This document shows, piece by piece, positions 35,521 to 43,686 of a stretch of DNA of 64,000 nucleotides. This DNA comes from CALKYB01 sp964510575 (GTDB lineage: Bacteria > Bdellovibrionota_C > UBA2361 > SZUA-149 > CALKYB01): contig CAZECN010000002.1 in assembly GCA_964510575.1 (NCBI GenBank), positions 1 to 64,000 on the forward strand. The letters run 5' to 3'. The notes under the pieces are model-generated. The model was not told the origin of the DNA. It was given only the letters and a program-made list of their open reading frames with translations, and did not search any database. Every line of letters begins with the position of its first letter. Positions within the stretch are counted from its first letter, which is position 1. Made by a program: the position numbers and the translations under genes.

Positions 35521-35890
35521 AATTCTAGTTAGTTTCTCTCTAGCCTCTTTTTTCCACTGCCGACTTAGAGAAACTCTCCTATTTAGTGTCTAAAATCAAG
35601 TCTTTCAATGTTAATTTAGGGTTAAACAATCCTTTTTTTAACATTCACAGAATTAATTTCAGGGTTAAGGTTGTTATTCGTAGTTCTTATTCTCTAGTCA
35701 GCCTTTTAGTAGCTAATGCTTCAAATATATTAAATTTTTCATGAGAATTGAGTGTTTAATTAATCTGTCGAAATCTGTAGGAAATGGAACTCTAATTACG
35801 AGTAATTTCATTAACTTAGCTAAATTGACTAAGTCAGAGCTAAAGTATACTTAATGCCTAGGTTATAAAATTTAATAAAAAAGAGTAAAA
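35521..35890. other. AT-rich intergenic region with a plus-strand promoter candidate
   Basis: This 370-bp gap lies between divergent genes and must carry both promoters. On the plus strand TTGACT (35825-35830) and TATACT (35846-35851) are separated by 15 bases, about 40 bp before the start of the 206-residue protein. No other feature is visible; short T- and A-rich runs dominate. Confidence 0.45.
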
Positions 35891-36511
35891 ATGGCGGAAA
35901 AAGCGACTTTGCATTCTAGGTTAAGGGTTCTAGTGGCCAGAACCTTCAAAGCAGAGAAACTGTACGCCTCCATGCAGCGAAAATCTAGTCCTAGCTTCCC
36001 AGGGCCAGCTGCTCTTTCAGAATTAGCCAACGACATCAGGGCCAAAGAATGGCAGCGTATTCACGCTGAACTCAGAGGAGCTATCAATGACATTCTCGAG
36101 AATTGCCCAGTTGGCCAAGTTGGAACAAAAGTTAACCAACTTAAAGATGAGTTTTTACTTCTAGCAAAAAACAGCAGTCAGGACTTTTCGGAAAACCTGG
36201 AAAGCCTTCTTGAGGCCGCTAAAAAAGAAGAGTTCACTAGAACAGCCAAAAAGTCGATGGAGCTAGTTAGGTTTAAGGCTCGGCTTCAAGCTGCCCAAGC
36301 CGTCTCTGAAGAGCTTACTGGTATACTAAACTTATGTGGGAAGAGTCGTGAGGGCGAAGTTCCTGAAGAAACCATAAGTGAACTACACTTGCTCGGAGAT
36401 ACCCCACTGGGTGAAGACTTAGAAACACCTGCTGAGACAAGGCTTGAAGCTAACGGTTCAGAACGACAGAATATCATCCAGTTTCCCAAGAAAAAGTTGA
36501 GATTCAGATAG
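35891..36511 (+). CDS. Helical hypothetical protein upstream of asnS
   Basis: The 206-residue soluble protein is mostly helical (about residues 1-160), with Lys/Glu-rich amphipathic stretches, then an acidic, disordered-looking segment (160-195) and a basic end (IIQFPKKKLRFR). No motif is recognised. AGAG lies shortly before the ATG. It is 89 bp before asnS on the same strand and could share its transcript. I found nothing that ties it to translation. Confidence 0.55.
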   Translation: MAEKATLHSRLRVLVARTFKAEKLYASMQRKSSPSFPGPAALSELANDIRAKEWQRIHAELRGAINDILENCPVGQVGTKVNQLKDEFLLLAKNSSQDFSENLESLLEAAKKEEFTRTAKKSMELVRFKARLQAAQAVSEELTGILNLCGKSREGEVPEETISELHLLGDTPLGEDLETPAETRLEANGSERQNIIQFPKKKLRFR

Positions 36512-36600
36512 GCTAGACGCCTAACCCTACCACCAAGACATTAAGAAGAACCCATCTGAGCGTTTACAAAAATCTTTCGCGGGGGCTCTGTTCGTACTAA

Positions 36601-37995
36601 ATGATAGGAATGAACAGCCAACCATCTATCGCTAAAATTTTTGCTGAGAATATTTCCGGTAAAGAAGTTGAGATCTCCGGGTGGATCCGAACAAGGCGTG
36701 ACTCAAAAGACTTTTCATTTTTAGAAGTCAATGACGGTTCAAGCGTGAAGGGTCTTCAAGTCATCGTTGATTCCAAAGTAAAATCTTTTCAAGAAGCATC
36801 GGCCGAAAGCAAGAATGGTGCCGCGGTTAAGATTAAGGGCCAGTTGGTTGAATCCCCTGGGAAAGGGCAGTCAGTAGAACTTCAAGCCAGTGAATTCGAA
36901 TTAGTTGGAGGCTGTGATGTCGAAAACTATCCGCTACAAAAGAAAAGACACTCAAATGAGTTTCTAAGAACAATCGCCCACTTAAGACCTCGCACCAATA
37001 CCTTTGGGGCAGCCTTCAGAGTTCGAAGTGAAGCTTCCTTTGCAATTCACTCTTTCTTCAATAGACACGGCTTCCAGTACATTCATACTCCTATAATAAC
37101 GACCTCTGATTGTGAGGGAGCCGGTGAACTATTTCAGGTAACAACCTTAGACTTAGACAAATTAGGAAAACCTCCAGTCGATTATTCAAAAGATTTTTTC
37201 GGCAAACGCGCAATGCTTACCGTTAGTGGTCAACTGGAAGTAGAGATGTTCGCCTGTTCACTTAAACGAGCCTACACTTTTGGTCCAACTTTTAGAGCGG
37301 AAAACTCAAATACTCCGAGACATCTATCCGAGTTTTGGATGGTTGAGCCTGAAATGGCTTTTTGCGATCTCCAAGGTAACATGGAGCTCGCTGAACTTTT
37401 TATGAAGGAAGTAATTTCTCATGTTCTCAAGAAGTGCTCAGCCGATATGGATTTTTTCAACCAGTGGGTCGAAAAAGGAATTTTGGAATCACTTAATTCT
37501 GTAGTTAACGCCAGCTTTGAAAGGATGAGCTACACCGAAGCTATCTCAGTACTAGAGAAATCAGGTAAAAAATTCGAATACCCTGTTTCCTGGGGCAGCG
37601 ATCTACAAACCGAGCATGAGCGATTTCTAACTGAGGAGTATGTCAAAGGACCTGTATTCATAACCAACTACCCTAAAGAAATTAAAGCTTTCTACATGTT
37701 TTTGGATGAGGGCGAAAAAACGGTTTCAGCAATGGATCTACTCGTACCAAGGCTCGGGGAGATCATTGGTGGTTCTATGAGAGAACATCGAGAAGACGTT
37801 CTAAGAGAGCAAATTAGCAAGGCTCAAATTCCAGAAGGCTCTCTAAATTGGTATTTAGAACTAAGGAAATACGGCAGTAATCCTCACTCCGGTTTCGGCT
37901 TAGGTCTTGAACGCCTAATTATGTATCTCACTGGGTTAAAAAACATTAGGGATGTAATACCCTGCCCCAGAACACCGGGTAATGCCGACTTCTAG
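36601..37995 (+). CDS. asnS: Asparaginyl-tRNA synthetase
   Basis: The 464-residue class IIb synthetase has the N-terminal OB fold (VEISGWIRTRRDSKDFSFLEVNDGS), class II motif 2 FGPTFRAENSNTPRHLSEFWMVEPEMAF (about residue 222) and motif 3 GFGLGLERLIMYLTG (about 433). The length fits AsnS (about 466), and the SFLEVNDGSSVKGLQV block is AsnS-like rather than AspS. A second ATG at 36610 is an alternative start. It is a housekeeping gene, which matters for judging whether this replicon is a chromosome. Confidence 0.93.
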   Translation: MIGMNSQPSIAKIFAENISGKEVEISGWIRTRRDSKDFSFLEVNDGSSVKGLQVIVDSKVKSFQEASAESKNGAAVKIKGQLVESPGKGQSVELQASEFELVGGCDVENYPLQKKRHSNEFLRTIAHLRPRTNTFGAAFRVRSEASFAIHSFFNRHGFQYIHTPIITTSDCEGAGELFQVTTLDLDKLGKPPVDYSKDFFGKRAMLTVSGQLEVEMFACSLKRAYTFGPTFRAENSNTPRHLSEFWMVEPEMAFCDLQGNMELAELFMKEVISHVLKKCSADMDFFNQWVEKGILESLNSVVNASFERMSYTEAISVLEKSGKKFEYPVSWGSDLQTEHERFLTEEYVKGPVFITNYPKEIKAFYMFLDEGEKTVSAMDLLVPRLGEIIGGSMREHREDVLREQISKAQIPEGSLNWYLELRKYGSNPHSGFGLGLERLIMYLTGLKNIRDVIPCPRTPGNADF

Positions 37996-38031
37996 TGTTC
38001 CAAATCACTAAAACATGAGCTTAAGTAGAAA

Positions 38032-38062
38032 TAAAAAAAGCGCCCTCTAGGCGCTTTTTTCT
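38032..38062. terminator. Strong bidirectional terminator between asnS and the PEP-CTERM gene
   Basis: AAAAAAAGCGCC - CTCTA - GGCGCTTTTTT forms a perfect GC-core stem with A and T runs on both sides, so it can end transcription from both convergent genes. Confidence 0.9.
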
Positions 38063-38091
38063 ATATTGTTTTTGTAGATGTTTAGTTTCTA

Positions 38092-38886
38092 CTAAACTTC
38101 TTGAGGGCTACGCTTACGCCAAGCCAATCCACAAGCACCTAAAGCTAACAAAGCCAAAGTTCCTGGCTCAGGAACTTCTCCTCCTGGAACCTCTCTAACG
38201 ACAAAAACTAAATCATTGAAATCAAAGTCACTATTTTCAGGAACGAAAGGAACTCTGTTTCCTGTTGCGATAAGGTCTTCAACAAAGACGATAATATCTC
38301 CAGCCATCAGGTCAAACATTAAAGTTGAACCAAACAAGTCTGCATTGTCTAGCTCCAGTCTGCCGTCTTCCTCAACAGTTGTGGCAATCAAGTGAGCTGA
38401 TTCATCAATATTATCAGAGTCAATTGAGCTGAAGACCGTCTCAGGGCTTTGAAGAGCTAGGGTAAATTCCTCACCAGCTGCCAAGTCAAAGGTCGCCGAA
38501 TCACTAACCGTAGCCTCACCCGCATCTAAGACTGAAACGAACTCATCGTTGTCATCTAAAACGCCAATTGCATTTGTGAAGTTAGGGTTTTGCCCACAGA
38601 ATCCACAAACTTCCGAAAGAAGAGTAATCTCTAAGGCAGTTCCACCAGCTCCGGAAAAGGAATCAAGTTGGAAAAAGTCGCCTGTGGTAACTTCACTAAA
38701 ATTACCAACAAGGTCAAAGCCCGCGCCATCAAAGCTTCGTGAATCAATGTCACCGAAAGCAAAGTTATCTCTAAGCGAAGGCGCGTCGGCAATACCAACA
38801 GCTCCTGCAACAGAGGGGACACAAATCAAAGCAAGCATTAAAGGCAGCTTCCGAACTTTAGAATTAGAAATCTTACTTACAAACAT
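38092..38886 (-). CDS. PEP-CTERM sorting-signal exported protein
   Basis: The 264-residue protein has a signal peptide (cut near VAGAVG, about residue 29) and a C-terminal sorting tail: VPEPGTLALLALGACGLAWRKR, that is the PEP motif, a hydrophobic helix and a basic end. Such proteins are processed by an exosortase and usually sent to the surface or extracellular matrix. The block VPENSDFDFNDLVFVVRE (about 215) resembles the DUF4114 motif often found in PEP-CTERM proteins. The mature part is acidic and rich in Asp, Phe and Gly. No exosortase gene is in the window. Confidence 0.85.
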   Translation of the reverse strand: MFVSKISNSKVRKLPLMLALICVPSVAGAVGIADAPSLRDNFAFGDIDSRSFDGAGFDLVGNFSEVTTGDFFQLDSFSGAGGTALEITLLSEVCGFCGQNPNFTNAIGVLDDNDEFVSVLDAGEATVSDSATFDLAAGEEFTLALQSPETVFSSIDSDNIDESAHLIATTVEEDGRLELDNADLFGSTLMFDLMAGDIIVFVEDLIATGNRVPFVPENSDFDFNDLVFVVREVPGGEVPEPGTLALLALGACGLAWRKRSPQEV

Positions 38887-39261
38887 AACTTTTACTCCTA
38901 GCGGAGACCAATCAAAGCAAAGGCTTTATTCTCCTCATATTCGCACACAGACACAGGTTGTTATTCACAGTCTGGTTAACTTGATGCGCTTTAAATCACG
39001 CCTGTGGAAAAAAGTCTAGATTTAAGTATAATTTACATGTTCCTTCGGTTAGGCTTTTTACTAAAATTAGTTCAGTGATTTCAGAAGCTTAGCCGCATGG
39101 GCGGTTATTTTTCGTCGTTATTTGGGTAACTTACGGATGATGAAAAAAGAGACCATAAAAATTTTTGCTCCTTTTTGGTTAAATTTTGAGGCCTCCGTAC
39201 CGTCAATAACCCTGATTTGTTGCAAGCCTAACTGCAATAGGCAATAACGGTTCGGCAAGCG
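38887..39261. other. Intergenic region before the symporter gene
   Basis: This 375-bp gap lies between divergent genes and should hold both promoters. It contains TTATTCACA (38961-38969) and an inverted TTTTCCACA (39003-39011), which resemble DnaA boxes, but two such hits can arise by chance in a window of this size. The rest is AT-rich and shows nothing else clear. Confidence 0.4.
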
Positions 39262-40752
39262 ATGACAGCCAATTCCACTAAAAATAATTCCGACCAAAAT
39301 AAATCCAATGAGTCCAAAACTGAGGATCCACTCAGTCTAAAGGAAAAAGTTTGTTTTGGAATCGGAGACGTTAGCCATGGCCTAGCTGCCTCGGCCGTTG
39401 GAATTTACATATTACTCTACATGACCGATGTAGCGGGTCTATCCCCTGCCTACGCTGGTCTAGCCGTTATGATAGGTCGGGTCTGGGACTCAGTAACTGA
39501 CCCTCTAATGGGCTGGATCACCGATCGCACCAAAACTCGCTGGGGAAGCCGAAGACCTTATCTTTTGTTCGGCGCTATCCCCTACGGACTTGCTTTCTTT
39601 TCTCTATGGGTAATCCCAGAGTTTGGTGGAGAAGAAGTTTTAATCTTCGCCTATGCCACAATTGCTTTGCTTGTTTTTAATACCTGCTTAACCGTTGTTT
39701 TTGTGCCCTACACTTCTCTCACTGCGGCGTTAACCAGTGACTACAATGAGAGAACATCCTTAACTGGTTTTAGAATGGCTTCTAGCCAGGCAGCGTTTCT
39801 AATTGGAGCTGCGGTACCAAGTGTTTTGGTCAGCTGGCTTCCCTCCGAAGCTGGTAAACAGGCGATTAGCTCCATGCACCGAGATATTTTTGGCTCCTGG
39901 GCAGGAACACCGAGAGAGGCATATTTTATTATGGCAGCCATCTTCGGTCTGATTATGGTTGCTTCAATTTGGGTTTCCTTCTGGGGAACAAGGGAAAGAA
40001 ATATTGCTGATCCCTCTGGAGAATCTGGCTCAGCCGACGACACCCCGCTAGTCTACGCCTCTTCTATCTTAGAAGAACTAAGTGGGAATAAACCATTCCG
40101 TTCAGCAGTCTTGATTCTTTTACTGACGAACTGTGCGGCAACGCTTATCGCAACCAACTTAGCCTACTATATTCAGTATGTGCTGTTCATGGAAAATTCT
40201 CGTTCTCTGATCTTCCTCACTCTATTTTCATCGGCGATTGTGGCCATGCCTGTATGGGTAAAGCTCGCAAAAAAATACGGTAAAACTGAGACCTACTGCT
40301 GGGCTATGGCAGTCTATCCGCTTGTGCTTGCTTGCCTGCTGTTGATCACTCCAGCTACCAGAAATTTAGTCTATATCGTGGCTGCTCTATGCGGAATTCT
40401 GCACGCCGCTGCGCTTATGATTCCATGGGCCATAGTTCCCGATGTCGTCGAATACGATCAGCTAAAAACAGGAAAAAGAAGGGAAGGGCTTTTCTATGGA
40501 GGGACAACCTTTTCTTACAAAATGGCCACGGCACTAGCCGTTTTGATGTCTGGTTTCGTTCTAGATCAACTGGGTTATCAAGCGAACGTTCCTCAATCTG
40601 CTGAAGTTCAAATGGGTCTCAGAATTATGGTGGGAACAGTGGCTGGACTGCTACTACTGTGGGGCGGATACATCGCCAGCAAATATCCACTAACCAGAGA
40701 CACCCACGCCAAGATTGTTAAGGAATTGGCAGAAAAAAAGGCAGGAGAATAA
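39262..40752 (+). CDS. GPH-family sugar:cation symporter (MelB/XynP-like)
   Basis: The 496-residue protein has about twelve membrane helices. The family block is clear: KEKVCFGIGDVSHGLAASAVGIYILLYMTDVAGLSPAYAG then RVWDSVTDPLMGWITDRTKTRWGSRRPYLLFGAIP (Asp of helix II and the GRRR-type loop). A second loop reads VPDVVEYDQLKTGKRREGLFYGG. GPH proteins import glycosides, pentosides or hexuronides with Na+ or H+. The substrate cannot be read. The gene is a single unit with its own promoter region; no glycosidase is beside it. Confidence 0.88.
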   Translation: MTANSTKNNSDQNKSNESKTEDPLSLKEKVCFGIGDVSHGLAASAVGIYILLYMTDVAGLSPAYAGLAVMIGRVWDSVTDPLMGWITDRTKTRWGSRRPYLLFGAIPYGLAFFSLWVIPEFGGEEVLIFAYATIALLVFNTCLTVVFVPYTSLTAALTSDYNERTSLTGFRMASSQAAFLIGAAVPSVLVSWLPSEAGKQAISSMHRDIFGSWAGTPREAYFIMAAIFGLIMVASIWVSFWGTRERNIADPSGESGSADDTPLVYASSILEELSGNKPFRSAVLILLLTNCAATLIATNLAYYIQYVLFMENSRSLIFLTLFSSAIVAMPVWVKLAKKYGKTETYCWAMAVYPLVLACLLLITPATRNLVYIVAALCGILHAAALMIPWAIVPDVVEYDQLKTGKRREGLFYGGTTFSYKMATALAVLMSGFVLDQLGYQANVPQSAEVQMGLRIMVGTVAGLLLLWGGYIASKYPLTRDTHAKIVKELAEKKAGE

Positions 40753-40804
40753 ACTCACCCCTACCTTCTCTTACTCTGCCAAATTAGTTACTGCTGAGTT
40801 AGAA

Positions 40805-41113
40805 CTATTTGTTAGTAAGTCCACCAAAAAAGTTACCTAGCCAACCATCAGCATTCTCTTTTTGAGCTTCTGCCATTGCCGAAACCAATTCTTCGAGTTC
40901 ACCAGCATCGAGCCAAATTCCACCGCTTTGGGCACATTTATCAATTACGACCCCGTGCAATACTTCTTGAACCAAAGGTTCGCCACTAACTGGGCTTAAA
41001 CGAGGCTTATCCTCTTCTTTCTTCTTTTTTAGCCTTTCCAAAGCCTCTCGGTTCTTCCTGTCGAAATAACTTTCCTCTTGGGCCTTGGCCATCTTATCCA
41101 CTACATCACTCAT
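40805..41113 (-). CDS. Degenerate TFIIB-type zinc-ribbon protein
   Basis: ATG 41113 is chosen because AGGAG precedes it at 8 bases; a longer reading to 41185 lacks a ribosome site. The 102-residue protein has a Lys/Glu-rich helix (about residues 8-40) and a C-terminal block SPVSGEPLVQEVLHGVVIDKCAQSGGIWLDAGELEELV that is the zf-TFIIB pattern (GV-x-ID-x-C-x2-C-x-GIWLD-x-GEL). Only one of the four expected zinc Cys remains: the first pair (CPxC) is PVSG and the second pair is CAQS. So it is a family member that has probably lost zinc binding. Confidence 0.65.
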   Translation of the reverse strand: MSDVVDKMAKAQEESYFDRKNREALERLKKKKEEDKPRLSPVSGEPLVQEVLHGVVIDKCAQSGGIWLDAGELEELVSAMAEAQKENADGWLGNFFGGLTNK

Positions 41114-41330
41114 AGAAAAATCTCCTGTTCTGAGAACGGTCTTGCATTCCGTAGGAAAAATAGCCCGCCTCTTCGTTTCTGGCAATACGAAGGAAACTAG
41201 ACAGTTATAAATAATGCGCCAAATTTAAACTGATTTCGATGTAAATATAAAACTTAGTAGATTGCTTATTCTTTTACTTTGTTATTTTATTGGCTTTCGG
41301 CAGTTAACTTCATGACCACGGATTTCGAAT

Positions 41331-42239
41331 ATGGCTCAGCAGACTCAAGCCAGAACCATAGCGAGCACTATAGACCTAGCTCACACCCAAAAAGAAAGGG
41401 TCTTTCGGTCAGCGGATTACAGCGAAACCAACCTTCTCAACCTAGTTTCGTTGGTAAAGTTAATCCAGAATTTTTTCAAAGATATATATAGTTACCGAGA
41501 GTACCTTAAGCAGTCTGTAGCCAGAGACCTCAGAAAAACCTACAAGCGAAGCTACCTTGGCTATGTTTGGAGCATGCTCAACCCATTGCTAATGATGACT
41601 ATTCTGGCTGTGGTTTTCTCAAGCATCATGAGACAAAACATTGAAGACTACGCGGTGTTTTTATTTGCTGGGATGATCCCATACGCTTATTTCAGCTCTA
41701 CAAATAATGGTAGTTTAGGAACTATTAGGGCAAATGCACGGATTATGGATCAAGTGCCTGTGCCTAAATACATTTTTCCCCTTTCAATAGCATTCTCAAA
41801 TCTTGTCACATTCGCCATTTCTTTGGTGCCATTGTTTCTTGTAACCTTGGTGATGGGGAGAGATATACCTTTGACCTCCTTGGCATTGCCTCTAATCGTG
41901 CTTCCTCTCTTTTTCGCAACAGTAGGAACGTCATTGCTACTGGCAAGTGCCAATGTTTTTTTTGAAGATACAGCACACCTTACAGAAGTAGTGCTCAGGG
42001 CTCTTTACTTCCTTACTCCAATTCTTTATCGGAGAGATCAATTGCCTGAATGGCTCATGGATTACGTGATCTTTAACCCAATGTTTTGTTTAGTGGAGTT
42101 CATGAGAGATCTAGTTTACTACGGTAAATTCCCTGATTTTTCGACATATTGTCTTCACTTTGCGGGCTGCTTCTTGATTATGGTAGTCGGCCTTTGCCTG
42201 TTCAAAAAAACAGAAAGTAAGTTTATTTATTACCTCTAG
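41331..42239 (+). CDS. wzm: ABC-2 type polysaccharide exporter permease (Wzm/TagG-like)
   Basis: The 302-residue protein has a soluble N-terminus (to about residue 60) and six membrane helices. The block YREYLKQSVARDLRKTYKRSYLGYVWSMLNPLLMMTILAVVFSSI is the classic ABC-2 polysaccharide permease signature. It exports lipid-linked glycan through the inner membrane. The ATPase gene follows 8 bp later. Together they form a Wzm/Wzt-type exporter for O-antigen, capsule or teichoic-like polymers, with O-antigen most likely here because of the outer membrane. Confidence 0.9.
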   Translation: MAQQTQARTIASTIDLAHTQKERVFRSADYSETNLLNLVSLVKLIQNFFKDIYSYREYLKQSVARDLRKTYKRSYLGYVWSMLNPLLMMTILAVVFSSIMRQNIEDYAVFLFAGMIPYAYFSSTNNGSLGTIRANARIMDQVPVPKYIFPLSIAFSNLVTFAISLVPLFLVTLVMGRDIPLTSLALPLIVLPLFFATVGTSLLLASANVFFEDTAHLTEVVLRALYFLTPILYRRDQLPEWLMDYVIFNPMFCLVEFMRDLVYYGKFPDFSTYCLHFAGCFLIMVVGLCLFKKTESKFIYYL

Positions 42240-42247
42240 GAACTATC

Positions 42248-43081
42248 TTGAGTCAGACAGTTGTTCAAAAAAGCGAGAAGCTAAACCAAGATCAGGCAGG
42301 CCAAGGAGCTACAACACCTGACAGTGAGCAAGTTGCTGTTGTGGCCAAAAATATTTCTGTTCAGTTTCGCTCTTATAAAGAACGCCCCCATACCCTAAAA
42401 GAGTCGCTGATTAGAGGTTTAAAAACAGGCTCTTTAAAACACTACGAGAACTTTAACGCTCTCACGAATGTGAACCTGGAAATTCCCAGAGGTCAGGTAT
42501 TTGGTATAATTGGCAGTAACGGTGCTGGAAAAAGCACGCTACTTAGAGTTCTTTCTGGGGTTCTTCCCCCGACCTTTGGAGAGGTTAAAGTTAGGGGAAC
42601 CTTAGACTCACTTATTCAGTTAGGCGCAGGGTTTGATGCTGAGCTGAACGCTATTGAGAACATTTACCTAAACGGTTCCTTACATGGAAAATCCAGAGAA
42701 GAGATTGAGGAGCGTATTCCCGGAATAATTGAATACGCGGAGCTCAAGGACTTTGCCACCACTCCTATTAAATATTACTCCTCGGGGATGTATGCTCGCC
42801 TAGGCTTTAGCGTAGCTATTGACCGAGATCCGGATATCTTAATTGTTGACGAAATTCTCGCGGTTGGAGACGAGCGTTTTCAGCACAAATCCAAAGCCGT
42901 TTTCCAAGAATTTATTGAAAGGAAGAAGACTATTATCATGGTCAGCCATGGCCTGAGCATGCTTGAGAACACTGCTGACCAAATTGCTCTTCTTTCTCGA
43001 GGTAAAGTGGCCTTTATTGGAGATCCAAAAGAAGCAATTGAGGCTTACCGGAAGGACGAGTATCAAACTGCGCTAGCTTAA
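42248..43081 (+). CDS. wzt: ABC polysaccharide exporter ATPase (Wzt/TagH-like)
   Basis: The start is TTG 42248, supported by AGGA about 8 bases upstream. The 277-residue ATPase has Walker A GIIGSNGAGKSTLLRVLSG (about residue 87), signature YYSSGMYARLGFSVAI (about 178), Walker B DILIVDEILAVGDERF (about 196), and H-loop VSHGLS. The NSNGAGKS-like loop plus LGAGFDAELNAIENIYLNGSLHG are typical of the polysaccharide exporter class. It lacks the C-terminal carbohydrate-binding domain of long Wzt, so export does not depend on terminal-sugar recognition by this subunit. Confidence 0.92.
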   Translation: MSQTVVQKSEKLNQDQAGQGATTPDSEQVAVVAKNISVQFRSYKERPHTLKESLIRGLKTGSLKHYENFNALTNVNLEIPRGQVFGIIGSNGAGKSTLLRVLSGVLPPTFGEVKVRGTLDSLIQLGAGFDAELNAIENIYLNGSLHGKSREEIEERIPGIIEYAELKDFATTPIKYYSSGMYARLGFSVAIDRDPDILIVDEILAVGDERFQHKSKAVFQEFIERKKTIIMVSHGLSMLENTADQIALLSRGKVAFIGDPKEAIEAYRKDEYQTALA

Positions 43082-43182
43082 TCTTTTCACTCCTCATTAG
43101 TTATTTGGCCAAATTTGTTTTTTTAGCCGGCGCTGCTAGTCTTACTGCCAAACTCGTTTTTCAAACTCCAAGGAGGCCCTCT

Positions 43183-43653
43183 GTGAAAAAACTCTTCACT
43201 CCCTTATTCTCGATCCTATTAGTTCTAGTTTGCGCCGGATGTAGTGTAAGTAAATCTCCTGAAGCTAAAGCTGGGGTGCGTTTTACGGTACTTACAGTAG
43301 TCGATAACTACTTGCGAGCTATCGCCTCAGGAAATGGCAGGGCCACCGAGCAAATGATTATCTGGAGTGAGTATCCAGAAAACTCCAACTCTGGCGAGAC
43401 AAGAACTAGTCTTATTGAAGGTATTGATACTCTAAAAGGTCGATGGCTTACTAAAACTGAGAACCCACTGCTTGGACTTGATGTAGTAAACTTCAATATT
43501 GACGAGGATGAGGCTGAGATTACTTTAGTTAAACCCCCTTCCCAGAGAAAAACAGATCGACTGATTAGTATTGAGCTAGTCTGGGGTGGAAACTCTTGGT
43601 TAGTTTCTAAAGATAATATCTTTGGCAGAGAAGGCTATTTAGCTGATTTCTAG
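43183..43653 (+). CDS. Small lipoprotein, NTF2-like pattern, unknown function
   Basis: GTG 43183 is chosen: a perfect AGGAGG lies 6 bases upstream, and it starts a clean lipoprotein signal peptide ending LVCAGC. A TTG-led longer form adds 26 residues before it. The 156-residue protein (mature part 20 onwards) contains RFTVLTVVDNYLRAIASGNGRATEQMIIW, then ISIELVWGGNSWLVSKDNIFGREGYLADF. That order (helix with VDNYLxAI, final strands with W-LV) resembles small NTF2-like domains. It follows the exporter genes, maybe in the same transcript. Confidence 0.65.
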   Translation: MKKLFTPLFSILLVLVCAGCSVSKSPEAKAGVRFTVLTVVDNYLRAIASGNGRATEQMIIWSEYPENSNSGETRTSLIEGIDTLKGRWLTKTENPLLGLDVVNFNIDEDEAEITLVKPPSQRKTDRLISIELVWGGNSWLVSKDNIFGREGYLADF

Positions 43654-43686
43654 GGGCTATCCTCCATCCAGCGACCCTCAAAAGAG

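Noticed and set aside
38961..39011. Two inverted DnaA-box-like 9-mers (TTATTCACA and TTTTCCACA)
   Set aside because: About this many near-matches are expected by chance in 64 kb, the cluster is small, and the RPA/iteron region is a much better origin candidate.
38549..39019. Plus-strand open frame of 156 codons over the PEP-CTERM gene
   Set aside because: It is the reverse shadow of a gene with a clear signal peptide and sorting motif, and its product has no family features.
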